DNA of 64,000 bases. Source: UBA1941 sp046329555. Lineage in GTDB: Bacteria; Bacteroidota; Bacteroidia; Chitinophagales; LD1. Position 1 is the stretch's first letter; each line of letters opens with the position of its first letter. The notes beneath the pieces are model-generated. The model ran no database searches, was not told the origin of the DNA, and saw only the letters and a program-made list of their open reading frames with translations. The translations under genes were made by a program, and so were the position numbers. Positions 1 through 8,534 of this stretch are shown in pieces. The stretch lies in assembly GCA_046329555.1 (NCBI GenBank), contig JAXLUK010000001.1, forward strand, positions 1,054,001 through 1,118,000, read 5' to 3'.

Positions 1-1502
1 AGCACTTTGCTGCCCGGTTGCTTTTTATCAGACACATAAGAAAGTGTCACATCGGGAGTTAGTCCTACTACCAATTTCACTTCTGTTTTACCAGAATCGA
101 TACCAGTAAGTGTTGCTTTTGGTGCTTGAGCTTCACCCGCTACCGTCAGTTCATACGGTTTGTTTTCACCCACCATTAATTGATACACCCCGCGTACGTC
201 GTCCATTTCCGGTTTGCTTACTTCATAGCGCCGGCCGTTAATCCAATGCTCCGTAATCACCGCTTTTTCATTGAAAAGCGACTTTGATGTAATGAAGAAG
301 TTAGCGGTTTTTCCTTTTTCTAATGTACCTACTACCTCACTCAAACCCAGCAATTGTGCCGGGTTCACGGTGAGTGCCTGCAAAGCATCCGTTTCTTTCA
401 ATCCGTATTTTACGGCCGTGCGAAGATTTTTCAGAAAGTCATCTTTCTTTTCCAAATCAGCGCTGGTGATGTAAATTTCCACACCGGCTTGTCGCAATGT
501 GGCCGCATTGGCGGGCGCCAATTCCCAGTGCAACATATCATCATAACTCACCCACAGCGCCTTATATGGATCTTCCACATCATACGGCTTGGGAAAATTC
601 AGCGGTACAATCATTCGTATTTTTGCAGCGGCCAATTCGCGGGCACGGCGATATTCGCTGCCTCCGCCCTTGATCAGATAATTCACCCCAAATTCATCAC
701 CAATTTTTTTTGCACGCAGCGCCTTCATCCAATCGCCGGCATCAAAACACTGCATTAATGTTTGCTGGCCATTCCAAAAATCTAGCGTGATATTGGCTTG
801 TTCAGCATTTCGCAACGCGGCAGGCGTATTTTTGTACCACTGGGCGTCGTAGAATGTTTGCCGAAGCAGGGCAATACTGCCCATCAGCGAACTGGGATAT
901 TCCTGCGTGCTGCTGCCCTTGTTGAATGAGTACCAGGCAGCGGCATTATTCTTCAATACCAACCGATTTTCTTTTTCGTTTCCCAGCATCACCACAGCGC
1001 CGGTGCCACGGGCGATGCCATCGCGGCGATGCGTGAGCACCACACCAAAACCCTGTTTGCGGTAATCGGCAGCAGCGTTTTCGTTCACCAGGAAATTGCG
1101 ATAAGCTTCATAATCGCAGCGCAATGCCTGATTCCAGCCATACGCTCCCTTAATATTGGTTTCGTATTGAATACCTTCATCACCGTGATTAGGCTTAGGT
1201 GTACTCAGGCCGTAGTCGGAATATAAATCGATGAAGGAAGGATAAATCCATTCCCCTTTACAATCATGCGACACATAGCCCGGATCAACCGCATCTCCAG
1301 TGGTGATTTTGACGATTTTACCATTGGCGATATAGAGATTACTGTTGGAATCGGATTGCTGTGTTGGTGAAATGACCACGGTAGCATGCCGAAATACATG
1401 ACGGCCTTCACGGAAATCGTCAGGGCCATTAGTTTTAAAGGTAGTTTCTTGTGCCGCCAGCGAAAACGGCAGCAACAGTGTAGCAAGCAGATAACGAATC
1501 AT
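1..1502 (-). CDS. Secreted amidohydrolase-family protein, N-terminal half (cut by window edge)
   Basis: About 500 residues are read from an ATG at 1502, and the frame stays open to the left edge, so the C-terminal part is missing. A signal peptide (MIRYLLATLLLPFSLAAQ) starts it, pointing to the periplasm. The beta-sandwich start (NLYIANGKIVKI), the later NPAQLLGL and the VGTLEKGKTANFFI segment are typical of metal-dependent amidohydrolases. Where these enzymes normally have PGxIDxHxH, this one reads YPSFIDLYSDYG, so both metal-binding histidines are absent. From memory, Bacteroidota have long proteins of this family in which an inactive first domain is fused to an active second one; the missing half probably carries the catalytic site. 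The substrate is unknown. The family is fairly sure; activity of this half is unlikely. Confidence 0.8.
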   Translation of the reverse strand, partial: MIRYLLATLLLPFSLAAQETTFKTNGPDDFREGRHVFRHATVVISPTQQSDSNSNLYIANGKIVKITTGDAVDPGYVSHDCKGEWIYPSFIDLYSDYGLSTPKPNHGDEGIQYETNIKGAYGWNQALRCDYEAYRNFLVNENAAADYRKQGFGVVLTHRRDGIARGTGAVVMLGNEKENRLVLKNNAAAWYSFNKGSSTQEYPSSLMGSIALLRQTFYDAQWYKNTPAALRNAEQANITLDFWNGQQTLMQCFDAGDWMKALRAKKIGDEFGVNYLIKGGGSEYRRARELAAAKIRMIVPLNFPKPYDVEDPYKALWVSYDDMLHWELAPANAATLRQAGVEIYITSADLEKKDDFLKNLRTAVKYGLKETDALQALTVNPAQLLGLSEVVGTLEKGKTANFFITSKSLFNEKAVITEHWINGRRYEVSKPEMDDVRGVYQLMVGENKPYELTVAGEAQAPKATLTGIDSGKTEVKLVVGLTPDVTLSYVSDKKQPGSKV

Positions 1503-1699
1503 CGGGGAAAAGTAGCAAAATCCTGCAAGGGCGCGATACGAAGCATGATGATGTGAGTGGAATCACATTCACCGGCAAAAAATCGTCGTTCATTTATGGC
1601 AACTGTTAAGAGGATTTAAAAGGAATCCGTTCAGCGGAATTTAGCACGCGTTGAATGGATAGTGCCCTGAAACCCTTAGTATTTCTACAATGCAGGCGC

Positions 1700-1707
1700 T
1701 ACTTTTG
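1700..1707 (+). promoter_or_regulatory. Bacteroidota -7 box upstream of the gene at 1742
   Basis: TACTTTTG fits the TAnnTTTG consensus and lies 34 nt before the ATG at 1742. I see no good -33 element at the expected distance. A Shine-Dalgarno-like AAAAAGGAG stands just upstream of the start. Confidence 0.45.
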
Positions 1708-1741
1708 CGTTCATTACAACACAATTAAAAAGGAGCGCGCT

Positions 1742-2215
1742 ATGAAAAAAATGGGAATTCTCGCCGGCCTGCTCTTATTGCTTGGCGGCGGGATAATGGG
1801 AAAAACTCCGGCTAATGAAAAGCTGGTTTTAAGCACACAGGAGGTGATGAATCTGATGATTAACAATCCGAATGTGATGGTGGTGACGGGGCGCATCCTG
1901 GATGCAGAGACGCGTCAACCGATTACAGATGCGAAAATCAATTTCGATAAATTTGGCGATGAGTTAATCAAGGCGGCCATCGATAAGAATGGCAATTACG
2001 CCCTGGCTATTCAGAAGACCGAAATTGGCGATCCTATTTCGATTATCTTCAAGGTAGAAGGCTATCACAAGTATGTGGCCAGCAATATTCGCAAAACTGC
2101 GAATGTGGTTGACTTGGATTTGAAATTGCAGCCAGAGAGCAGCAAAGAATTGAGTTCAGGTACACGTTACATGCTGAATGACGATCCGTTCAATACGCTG
2201 GTGATAAAGTTCTAG
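1742..2215 (+). CDS. Small secreted protein with carboxypeptidase-regulatory-like domain
   Basis: The protein has 157 residues. The ATG at 1742 is preferred over upstream in-frame starts because AAGGAG precedes it and the product then begins with a clean signal peptide (MKKMGILAGLLLLLGGGIMG). Residues about 46-130 (VVTGRILDAETRQPITDAKI... NGNYALAI ... DLDLKL) look like a CarboxypepD_reg-like beta-sandwich, common in surface and periplasmic proteins of this phylum. No catalytic residues are seen. It is a single-gene unit with a -7 box upstream and a terminator downstream. Its role is unknown. Confidence 0.7.
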   Translation: MKKMGILAGLLLLLGGGIMGKTPANEKLVLSTQEVMNLMINNPNVMVVTGRILDAETRQPITDAKINFDKFGDELIKAAIDKNGNYALAIQKTEIGDPISIIFKVEGYHKYVASNIRKTANVVDLDLKLQPESSKELSSGTRYMLNDDPFNTLVIKF

Positions 2216-2254
2216 CATACCGTTTCGTTAAACGTTTTCATTTTAGGGTTAGAA

Positions 2255-2290
2255 AAAGAGCGCTTCCGGCATCGGAAGCGCTTCTTTTTT
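2255..2290 (+). terminator. Rho-independent terminator after the gene at 1742
   Basis: A GCGCTTCCG / CGGAAGCGC stem of 9 bp with a 4-nt loop (GCAT), centred near 2270, is followed by TTCTTTTTT. It lies about 45 nt after the stop codon. Confidence 0.8.
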
Positions 2291-2358
2291 GTAGCTACCG
2301 TTAGCGAAGCGAGGAAATCAGCCGCAGATGTTTAAATTCGCCCAAAATCAAAATCGCC

Positions 2359-3192
2359 ATGCGGCAACTGAAAGACTACGGCATTAACGCCAAGCATCCC
2401 ACCTATGTAATTGCAGAAATTGGCCTGAATCACGGCGGTGATTTGAATGTGGCCAAGAAAATGATTGATGCGGCACTGAGTGCCGGCGCAGATGCGGTGA
2501 AGTTTCAGACGTATCTGACGGAAAAGCGCACTTTTCCGGGTTCGCCCATTTTTGATATTCTGAAAAAATGCGAATTGCCGTTTGCGGCTTTTAAAGAATT
2601 GAAAGATTATGCTCAGGCCCGAGGCGGACATTTTTTCTCTACGCCATTTGATGCCGAGAGTGTAGATTATTTAGAAAGCATCGGTTGTGATTTATACAAA
2701 GTGGCTTCGTTTGATGTTACCAATATGGCTTTCCTGCGGAAGGTTGCGCAAACCGGGAAGCCAGTCATTTTATCGGTCGGCATGAGCGATGTGGAAGAAA
2801 TTCGTACCGCCTACATGATTCTTCGTGAACACACCCGCAATATTGCGCTATTGCACTGCATTTCTGCTTATCCTACCAAGGAAGAAGATGCTAACCTGGG
2901 CGCTATTGCCACGCTGATGAAAGAATTTGATTGTTTGATTGGTCAGAGCGACCACACAGCTGGTATTCAGGTGCCCTTGTATGCTGTGGCGGCGGGTGCG
3001 CGCATCATTGAAAAACACTTCAAGATGGATGAGCAAGGCGAAGTAGTAGATAATCCGGTTTCCATCACCACTTCGCAGATGAAGAAGATGGTGGACGAAA
3101 TCCGTCATATTGAAAAGATATTCGGCGATGGTGTAGTACATTCTACGGCTGCTCAAAAGGGAACTGAAATTTTTAGAAGAAAGAGCGCCTGA
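2359..3192 (+). CDS. NeuB-family nonulosonic acid (sialic-acid-like) synthase without SAF domain
   Basis: This 277-residue protein is a TIM-barrel PEP-condensing sugar-acid synthase. The motifs YVIAEIGLNHGGDL, AGADAVKFQTY, FFSTPFDAESVDYL, KVASFD, VILSVGMSD, LLHCISAYP, IGQSDHT and RIIEKHFKMD follow NeuB/PseI/LegI order. Family members usually have about 340 residues and end in an antifreeze-like SAF domain. This one stops right after GTEIFRRKSA, where SAF would start. The next gene begins 15 bp on in another frame and is not a SAF domain, so a frameshift is not obvious. It likely makes a surface-sugar precursor. The exact product (Neu, Pse or Leg type) cannot be told from sequence. Confidence 0.85.
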   Translation: MRQLKDYGINAKHPTYVIAEIGLNHGGDLNVAKKMIDAALSAGADAVKFQTYLTEKRTFPGSPIFDILKKCELPFAAFKELKDYAQARGGHFFSTPFDAESVDYLESIGCDLYKVASFDVTNMAFLRKVAQTGKPVILSVGMSDVEEIRTAYMILREHTRNIALLHCISAYPTKEEDANLGAIATLMKEFDCLIGQSDHTAGIQVPLYAVAAGARIIEKHFKMDEQGEVVDNPVSITTSQMKKMVDEIRHIEKIFGDGVVHSTAAQKGTEIFRRKSA

Positions 3193-3206
3193 TTGCCGGA
3201 GTTTGC

Positions 3207-4289
3207 ATGAAGAAGCTGTTTGTAACAGATGCTTCGCGCACCGATGATTACGGTCGCGAATTGCGCGTAGCGCTGGAGCAAGTGCGGAAAAACGATCCGT
3301 ATACCGTGGCGTTGAGCGCTGAGGATTTAGATATTGAGCGGTTACAACTGGAGCAACCCGATGTGGTGGTTTCCAACGGCCTGAATGCGGCACAGCATTA
3401 CATGTTGCGCGGTTTAGGTATTGTGAACGTGGTGTTTGATGAAAAGGCCTCTTTTGGCCCGCTGGCGGATATTGTGATTGATTACAAGGCGAATGATCAA
3501 ATTGGAAATTTCGGTACCAGTAAGTTTTCGTTGTTCGATAATCCAAATTTTAACTTTGCAGAAATTGCCAATCTCGTAAAGCTGTTGCCCTGGGATACCA
3601 ATTTTTTTGGATTTGGCGTTGGCTATGTAAGCTCGCGAAATCTCACCGAAAACATCTACCACAAAGTAGCGGGTTTTGTACGCCAGCACCAAATCAGACT
3701 ACTGGAATACTTGTGTAATTGCCATGATAGAGAAAGTGTAAAAATTGCCGAGCAGCATCAGTTTCACTTTACCGATATCCGGCTCACTTTTGATTGTAAA
3801 ACCAGTGCGCAAAACATAGCGGCTCTGCCCGAAGGTTACTCCTATGGATTGGCGGAAAAGCGCCATATCAGGGCACTGCAGGAGTGCAGCGCAGATTTAT
3901 ATAAAGACAGTCGGTACTATTTTGATGGCAACTTTGAAACTTCCAAGCTCAACGATTTTTATCAGGGTTGGGTAGAAAAAGCTGTATTGGGCACTTTTGA
4001 TCATTTGTGCTATTGCATATTCGATGGCGATACGCCAACCGGATTTTGTACGATCAGAAACGCCGCTAATCAATCGGCCATTATCGGCCTGGTAGGCTTT
4101 GCTCCAAAATATCAGGGCATGGGGCTGGGAAAAAAGTTGCTGCAATATGTGATTGACCAATGCCATCGAAATGGCCAGGAGAAGATTTACGTAGTTACAC
4201 AAGGTAGAAACTACGGTGCGCAACGATTATATCAAGGCGCAGGTTTTAAAACCTTTTCTACTGAATTGTGGTACCACAAATGGTACTAG
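3207..4289 (+). CDS. GNAT acetyltransferase (WecD-like) with extra N-terminal Rossmann-like domain
   Basis: The protein has 360 residues. Roughly residues 128-360 are a GNAT N-acetyltransferase. LPWDTNFFGFGVGYV resembles the start of WecD/RffC-type sugar-nucleotide acetyltransferases, and GLVGFAPKYQGMGLGKKLL is the acetyl-CoA-binding motif A. The first 120 residues are different: DVVVSNGL, VNVVFDEKA and ADIVIDYKAND have the spacing of strands seen in PseG-type UDP-sugar hydrolases, but this likeness is weak and is inference. The gene follows the NeuB-like gene by 15 bp, so the two are probably one operon acting on an amino-sugar for a surface glycan. It converges on the next gene with one base between them. 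Confidence 0.75.
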   Translation: MKKLFVTDASRTDDYGRELRVALEQVRKNDPYTVALSAEDLDIERLQLEQPDVVVSNGLNAAQHYMLRGLGIVNVVFDEKASFGPLADIVIDYKANDQIGNFGTSKFSLFDNPNFNFAEIANLVKLLPWDTNFFGFGVGYVSSRNLTENIYHKVAGFVRQHQIRLLEYLCNCHDRESVKIAEQHQFHFTDIRLTFDCKTSAQNIAALPEGYSYGLAEKRHIRALQECSADLYKDSRYYFDGNFETSKLNDFYQGWVEKAVLGTFDHLCYCIFDGDTPTGFCTIRNAANQSAIIGLVGFAPKYQGMGLGKKLLQYVIDQCHRNGQEKIYVVTQGRNYGAQRLYQGAGFKTFSTELWYHKWY

Positions 4290-4290
4290 G

Positions 4291-5958
4291 TTATTGACAG
4301 ATCACCGTTAACCGGTCGCTATTAAATCCCGGCGGCAGGTTGCCGGTTTTTATAGATAGATAAAGTGCTTTTTTTCCTGATGTAGGTGGAGCAGGTACTT
4401 CGATTGTAGTAGGTTGTGCTAAATCCGCTTGCTGTAAAGGTTGCAAAATTCCTGCGGCTTCCATCTTAGTTCCATCAAACCAGGAATACGCCAAACAGGA
4501 TAATGTACCAGTGATTGAACTATCGATGTTATACGAATTCATATTCCAGAATCGCAGCGAAAGTTTTAAAGAACTATCGCTAGCTAACTGATATTGCTTT
4601 TTATCTGTTTCGATTCGAATACCGCTAAAAGCCTGAAAATTGTTTAACCAGATATAGGGAAAAGTAGCCTGGCCATTAGTAATAGTATTAAACTCAGTGC
4701 TGGAATAATTTGGAATCAGCAAGGTGCGCTTGCCACGGAATTCATCTTCGCTCTTCCAGATGTCAAACTGATTTTTTCTTCCCATCAAATTATTGAGCGA
4801 GAAGCCTTCACCACTTCCATAAAAGGTATAAAGCGAAGCCTGCTGGTAGGAATTCATAAAAGCCACTGGCTGCGAACCGGCCACGCGCGCAAGGGCCTGC
4901 ATATTTTGTTTTTGGTGAAACGGTTGTAACAAAGGCGCTATAGGGGTTCCTGCCGTAAATGTATCCGGTATCATGAGCAACAACCGCGCCGTCGCAATCA
5001 ATGATATTGAAACGATTAACATGAGTTGTCTGCGCGATTCCCGCAGGTATTCTTCTGCGTACTGATATCCAAAAAACAATCCTGGGATGATATTGAGTAA
5101 TAGCCAATGCGCTTCTACCCTTCCTTTAAATGACATCAAAAGAAAGAAGGCGTACAAACCCCAGAACATGTTTTTCAAGGTGCGAGCCAGTGGTGTATTG
5201 GCCGGCACTTTCCAGGCAGCGATGAAGAATAATAGTCCGGTTACAGGGCCCAGTACAAACAGTTGGCCCAATACATATTCCAGTGTGAAACTGAATTGCC
5301 ATGGAGCCGCGCTCCGCTCTAACAAATGGTATTTTATGGAAGGAAAACCGGCGGAATATTGCCAGTAAGCATGTGGCAGCAACAAGAAGGCAGCCAGTAC
5401 TATTGCCAACCAAAACTGGCGCTTCCGCAATAACCATAGATTCGACAGCACCGCAGCAGCAACTACCAGTACGGCGTGATATTTCGAAAGAAACATCAAC
5501 GCGCTGAGAATACCCAGCAGCAGTGCATCCAGCCATTTCTGTTCATTCAAAAACCGCTGGAATACTAAAAAAAACAGTGCTGCGAAAAACAACAACGGCG
5601 CATCGGGCAACGCTAAAAATCCGATGAAATGAATGAGCGCAACGGAGACCACGCATCCAAAAAACAAATTGAAATTTTTAGGCTGAATCAGTTTTTCTAA
5701 CGCAAGTATAGTTCCCAGATTGCAGGCAACAGCCAACAAGCGCACACCCAATTCGCTATGAAAAATGGCGTATCCAAAATGAATCAACAGGGCGATTACT
5801 GGAGGATGATCAAAGTAACCCCAAGCCGGGCGCCTGGAGTACATCCAGTAGTACGATTCATCGGCAGCGAGCTGCGTGAAATGGGCCTGGATCAGTAACG
5901 CTATCGTCCATACCGCGTAACACCAAAAGCGAAAAGACGGACGATAAGCAGTATTCAT
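4291..5958 (-). CDS. GT39-family membrane glycosyltransferase (PMT_2/ArnT-like)
   Basis: This integral membrane protein of 555 residues starts at the ATG at 5958; a TTG nine bases upstream is in frame but less likely. The N-terminal part ADESYYWMYSRRPAWGYFDHPP is the first periplasmic loop of PMT_2 enzymes, with the acidic pair expected to take part in transfer from a polyprenyl-phosphate sugar. About ten hydrophobic segments follow (for example FFGCVVSVALIHFIGFLALP and FWLAIVLAAFLLLPHAYW), then a soluble C-terminal domain of about 200 residues. It probably glycosylates a lipid, polysaccharide or protein at the outer face of the inner membrane. The acceptor is unknown. Confidence 0.85.
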   Translation of the reverse strand: MNTAYRPSFRFWCYAVWTIALLIQAHFTQLAADESYYWMYSRRPAWGYFDHPPVIALLIHFGYAIFHSELGVRLLAVACNLGTILALEKLIQPKNFNLFFGCVVSVALIHFIGFLALPDAPLLFFAALFFLVFQRFLNEQKWLDALLLGILSALMFLSKYHAVLVVAAAVLSNLWLLRKRQFWLAIVLAAFLLLPHAYWQYSAGFPSIKYHLLERSAAPWQFSFTLEYVLGQLFVLGPVTGLLFFIAAWKVPANTPLARTLKNMFWGLYAFFLLMSFKGRVEAHWLLLNIIPGLFFGYQYAEEYLRESRRQLMLIVSISLIATARLLLMIPDTFTAGTPIAPLLQPFHQKQNMQALARVAGSQPVAFMNSYQQASLYTFYGSGEGFSLNNLMGRKNQFDIWKSEDEFRGKRTLLIPNYSSTEFNTITNGQATFPYIWLNNFQAFSGIRIETDKKQYQLASDSSLKLSLRFWNMNSYNIDSSITGTLSCLAYSWFDGTKMEAAGILQPLQQADLAQPTTIEVPAPPTSGKKALYLSIKTGNLPPGFNSDRLTVICQ

Positions 5959-5993
5959 GAGAGGCAATTACCTTCTTGAAGAAAACCGCAATA

Positions 5994-7205
5994 TCAAATG
6001 AATAATTTCAGCGGGCTCTCGAGGTAAGCTTTTAGCGATTGCAGGAACCTGGCCCCCACGGCGCCATCCACCACGCGGTGGTCGCTGCTCAGGGTCACCT
6101 TCATTTTATTCGCAATCTTTATTTCGCCATTAACCACTGCTGGTTCCTGACGAATAACGCCAACAGCCAGAATGCAGGCATTAGGCTCGTTGATGATGGC
6201 GGTAAAATCTTCAATACCGAACATGCCAAGATTGGAAATAGTAAAAGTGCTTCCCTCCATATCAGCAGGCAATAATTTTTTCCCTTTTGCTTTTTCTGCC
6301 CATTGCTTTGCTTCTTCACCCACTTGTGAAATTGTTTTCTGATCAGCAAAGCGGATAACCGGAACTACTAATCCTTCATCTACTGCAACTGCCATACCGA
6401 TGTGAATGTGTTCGTACTGACGAATCAAATCGCCCATCCAACTGGCATTCACCGCAGGATTTTCACGCAATGAAGCCGCCACCGCCTTGATAACAAAATC
6501 ATTAAACGACACTTTCACTGGCAGCAAGGCATTCATTTCTGTTCGCATCGCCACCGCCTTATCCATGTTGATATCAATGGTAAGATAGAAATGTGGCAAG
6601 TCGTTCTTCGATTGAAGCAATCGCTTCGCAATTGTCTTACGCATTTGCGACACCTTGGTATCGGTGTAACCTTCCTTACCAGCTACTACAACCGGGCGTG
6701 CCGCAGGTTTGGTTCCTGATGCTACCTGTTCCAAGTCGCGTTTTACAATGCGGCCTTCTTCTCCGCTGCCTTTAATTGCGCTTAAGTCGATGCCCTTATC
6801 TTTAGCAATTGTGCGCGCCAACGGCGAGGCTTTGATGCGGCCATTATCGGCAACCGTTGCTTGTTGTACTACAGCCGGAGCGGCAGCCGGCTTTTCTTCC
6901 ACTACAGGTTGTTCTGCAGACTTTTCTTGCTTCGGAGCTGCGCTCAATAAGGCGTCAAAATTCTCTCCAGGTTTACCGATGACGGCAATCAAATCACCAA
7001 TTTTTAGGGAATCGCCCTTTTTCGCAGCCACGTGCAAAATGGTACCATTGAAATACGATTCCAACGGAAGCGTCGCTTTATCTGTTTCAATTTCAGCCAG
7101 GGTATCACCAGCCTTAATCGTATCGCCTACTGTGATAGGTAGTTCCGCAATAAATCCCTCTTCCATTGTATCGGTCATCCGACCCAGGCGCACTGCTTCT
7201 GCCAT
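5994..7205 (-). CDS. Dihydrolipoyl acyltransferase (E2) of a 2-oxoacid dehydrogenase complex
   Basis: This E2 core subunit has 403 residues. A lipoyl domain covers residues 1-77 with the lipoylated lysine in EIETDKATL (K43). An Ala/Pro/Val-rich linker follows, then a peripheral subunit-binding domain at about 121-160 (KASPLARTIAKDKGIDL), a second linker, and the catalytic domain from about 180 with the active-site DHRVVDG near residue 375. It transfers the acyl group from lipoyl-lysine to CoA. A pyruvate complex is most likely, but branched-chain or 2-oxoglutarate E2 cannot be excluded, since no E1 or E3 gene is adjacent. It has a single lipoyl domain, and its start is close to an AAAATTTG sequence. 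Confidence 0.85.
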   Translation of the reverse strand: MAEAVRLGRMTDTMEEGFIAELPITVGDTIKAGDTLAEIETDKATLPLESYFNGTILHVAAKKGDSLKIGDLIAVIGKPGENFDALLSAAPKQEKSAEQPVVEEKPAAAPAVVQQATVADNGRIKASPLARTIAKDKGIDLSAIKGSGEEGRIVKRDLEQVASGTKPAARPVVVAGKEGYTDTKVSQMRKTIAKRLLQSKNDLPHFYLTIDINMDKAVAMRTEMNALLPVKVSFNDFVIKAVAASLRENPAVNASWMGDLIRQYEHIHIGMAVAVDEGLVVPVIRFADQKTISQVGEEAKQWAEKAKGKKLLPADMEGSTFTISNLGMFGIEDFTAIINEPNACILAVGVIRQEPAVVNGEIKIANKMKVTLSSDHRVVDGAVGARFLQSLKAYLESPLKLFI

Positions 7206-7323
7206 CGTTCAAATTTTGCCGCCGAAAATAAGAAAAACAGGCATACCTGTATTCATTGATGAACGATTCGCGGTATTCAATACCACCACTTGTTTCATGT
7301 AAATCAGGTTGTTACGCAGAAAC

Positions 7324-7353
7324 TTGCGGTGCTGGGCTTTTCCCTTAATTTCG
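7324..7353 (+). promoter_or_regulatory. Promoter of the thiolase gene
   Basis: TTG at 7324-7326, a 19-nt spacer and TAATTTCG at 7346-7353 match the Bacteroidota primary-sigma promoter layout. The box ends only 5 nt before the ATG at 7359, so the transcript may be leaderless. Confidence 0.6.
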
Positions 7354-7358
7354 CGGCC

Positions 7359-8534
7359 ATGAATAACGAAGTAGTCATTGTAGCTCTGGCCCGCACCCCC
7401 ATTGGAAGTTTAAGTGGATCCTTATCATCGCTCTCGGCGGTTGATCTGGGCAAGCAAGCGATTCAGGAAGTGATGAAGCGCGGAAAGATTTCCGGTGAGC
7501 AAGTGGAAGAAGTGATTATGGGCAATGTGATTCAGGCCAACACAGGTCAGGCACCCGCCCGTCAGGCCGCGCTGGGTGCAGGCGTTCATCCCGGCGCCAC
7601 TTGCACAACGGTGAACAAAGTTTGTGCATCAGGCATGAAGGCGGTTATTCTGGGAACACAATCTATTTTGTTAGGTGATAAAGAAGTGGTGGTTGCCGGT
7701 GGTATGGAAAGTATGACCAATGCGCCATACATGTTAGAAGGCGCGCGCAACGGTTACCGTTATGGAAACAATGCGCTTATTGACGCTATTGTAAGAGACG
7801 CACTGCAAGATCCGTACACCCAACAAATGATGGGCAATAGCGGCGACCGCTGTGCAGCGAAATACGAATTCACGCGGGAGGCGCAAGATGCTTACGCATT
7901 GGAATCGTACCGCCGCGCTACCGAAGCTTATCAAAATGGTTGGTTTCAGGATGAATTGATGGATGTTACGCTTAAAGGCAAGGATGCTGTTGTGGTAAAG
8001 GAAGATGAAGAATACAAGAAGCTTCGTCCGGAGAAAGTAGCCACACTGAAACCGGCTTTCGGAAAAGACGGAACCGTAACCGCGGTGAATGCTTCTAAAA
8101 TTAATGATGGCGCAGCAGCATTGTTGTTGATGAGTGCCGCCAAGGCCAAAGCTTTAGGTCTGCAACCTATTGCCCGCATTATTGGTTATGGCGATGCCGA
8201 GCAAGAACCCGATGAGTTTACCACCACGCCTTCAAAAGCGATTCCCATTGCTTTGAAAAAAGCGGGCAAGACTATTCAGGATGTAGATTTCTTTGAGATC
8301 AATGAAGCGTTTTCTAATGTGGCCATGGTCAATATGAAATTGCTGGGAATTGATCACAGCAAATTGAATGTATTTGGCGGTGCGGTATCGTTAGGTCACC
8401 CGGTTGGCGCCAGCGGTGCGCGCATCATTTGCACCTTGATTTCAGTATTGAAAAAGAAGGGTGGAAAGATTGGTGCAGCCGGAATTTGCAATGGTGGTGG
8501 CGGAGCCAGCGCTATTGTAGTGGAACTGGTTTAA
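7359..8534 (+). CDS. Acetyl-CoA C-acyltransferase (thiolase)
   Basis: This thiolase has 391 residues, the family's usual length. The start at 7359 gives the standard MNNEVVIVALARTPIG opening; the longer in-frame extension is not thiolase sequence. The nucleophile is C89 in NKVCASGMKAV. NEAFSNVAMVN, GGAVSLGHPVGASGARI and the C-terminal CNGGGGASAI carry the other catalytic His and Cys. It joins two acetyl-CoA units or cleaves 3-ketoacyl-CoA. The compact single-domain form fits either acetoacetyl-CoA synthesis or beta-oxidation. Its stop codon abuts the stop of the convergent permease gene with no base between. Confidence 0.9.
   Translation: MNNEVVIVALARTPIGSLSGSLSSLSAVDLGKQAIQEVMKRGKISGEQVEEVIMGNVIQANTGQAPARQAALGAGVHPGATCTTVNKVCASGMKAVILGTQSILLGDKEVVVAGGMESMTNAPYMLEGARNGYRYGNNALIDAIVRDALQDPYTQQMMGNSGDRCAAKYEFTREAQDAYALESYRRATEAYQNGWFQDELMDVTLKGKDAVVVKEDEEYKKLRPEKVATLKPAFGKDGTVTAVNASKINDGAAALLLMSAAKAKALGLQPIARIIGYGDAEQEPDEFTTTPSKAIPIALKKAGKTIQDVDFFEINEAFSNVAMVNMKLLGIDHSKLNVFGGAVSLGHPVGASGARIICTLISVLKKKGGKIGAAGICNGGGGASAIVVELV

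Noticed and set aside
1655..1741. N-terminal extension of the small secreted protein
   Set aside because: The extension includes the -7 box and ribosome-binding site, and would hide the signal peptide.
3180..3210. Frameshift that cut the SAF domain off the NeuB-like gene
   Set aside because: The next gene starts within 15 bp with an unrelated protein; no frame near the end continues as SAF.
2848..3546. Minus-strand frame of 232 codons across the NeuB-like and GNAT genes
   Set aside because: It is a shadow of two well-supported plus-strand genes, with an unnatural composition rich in Arg, Pro and His.
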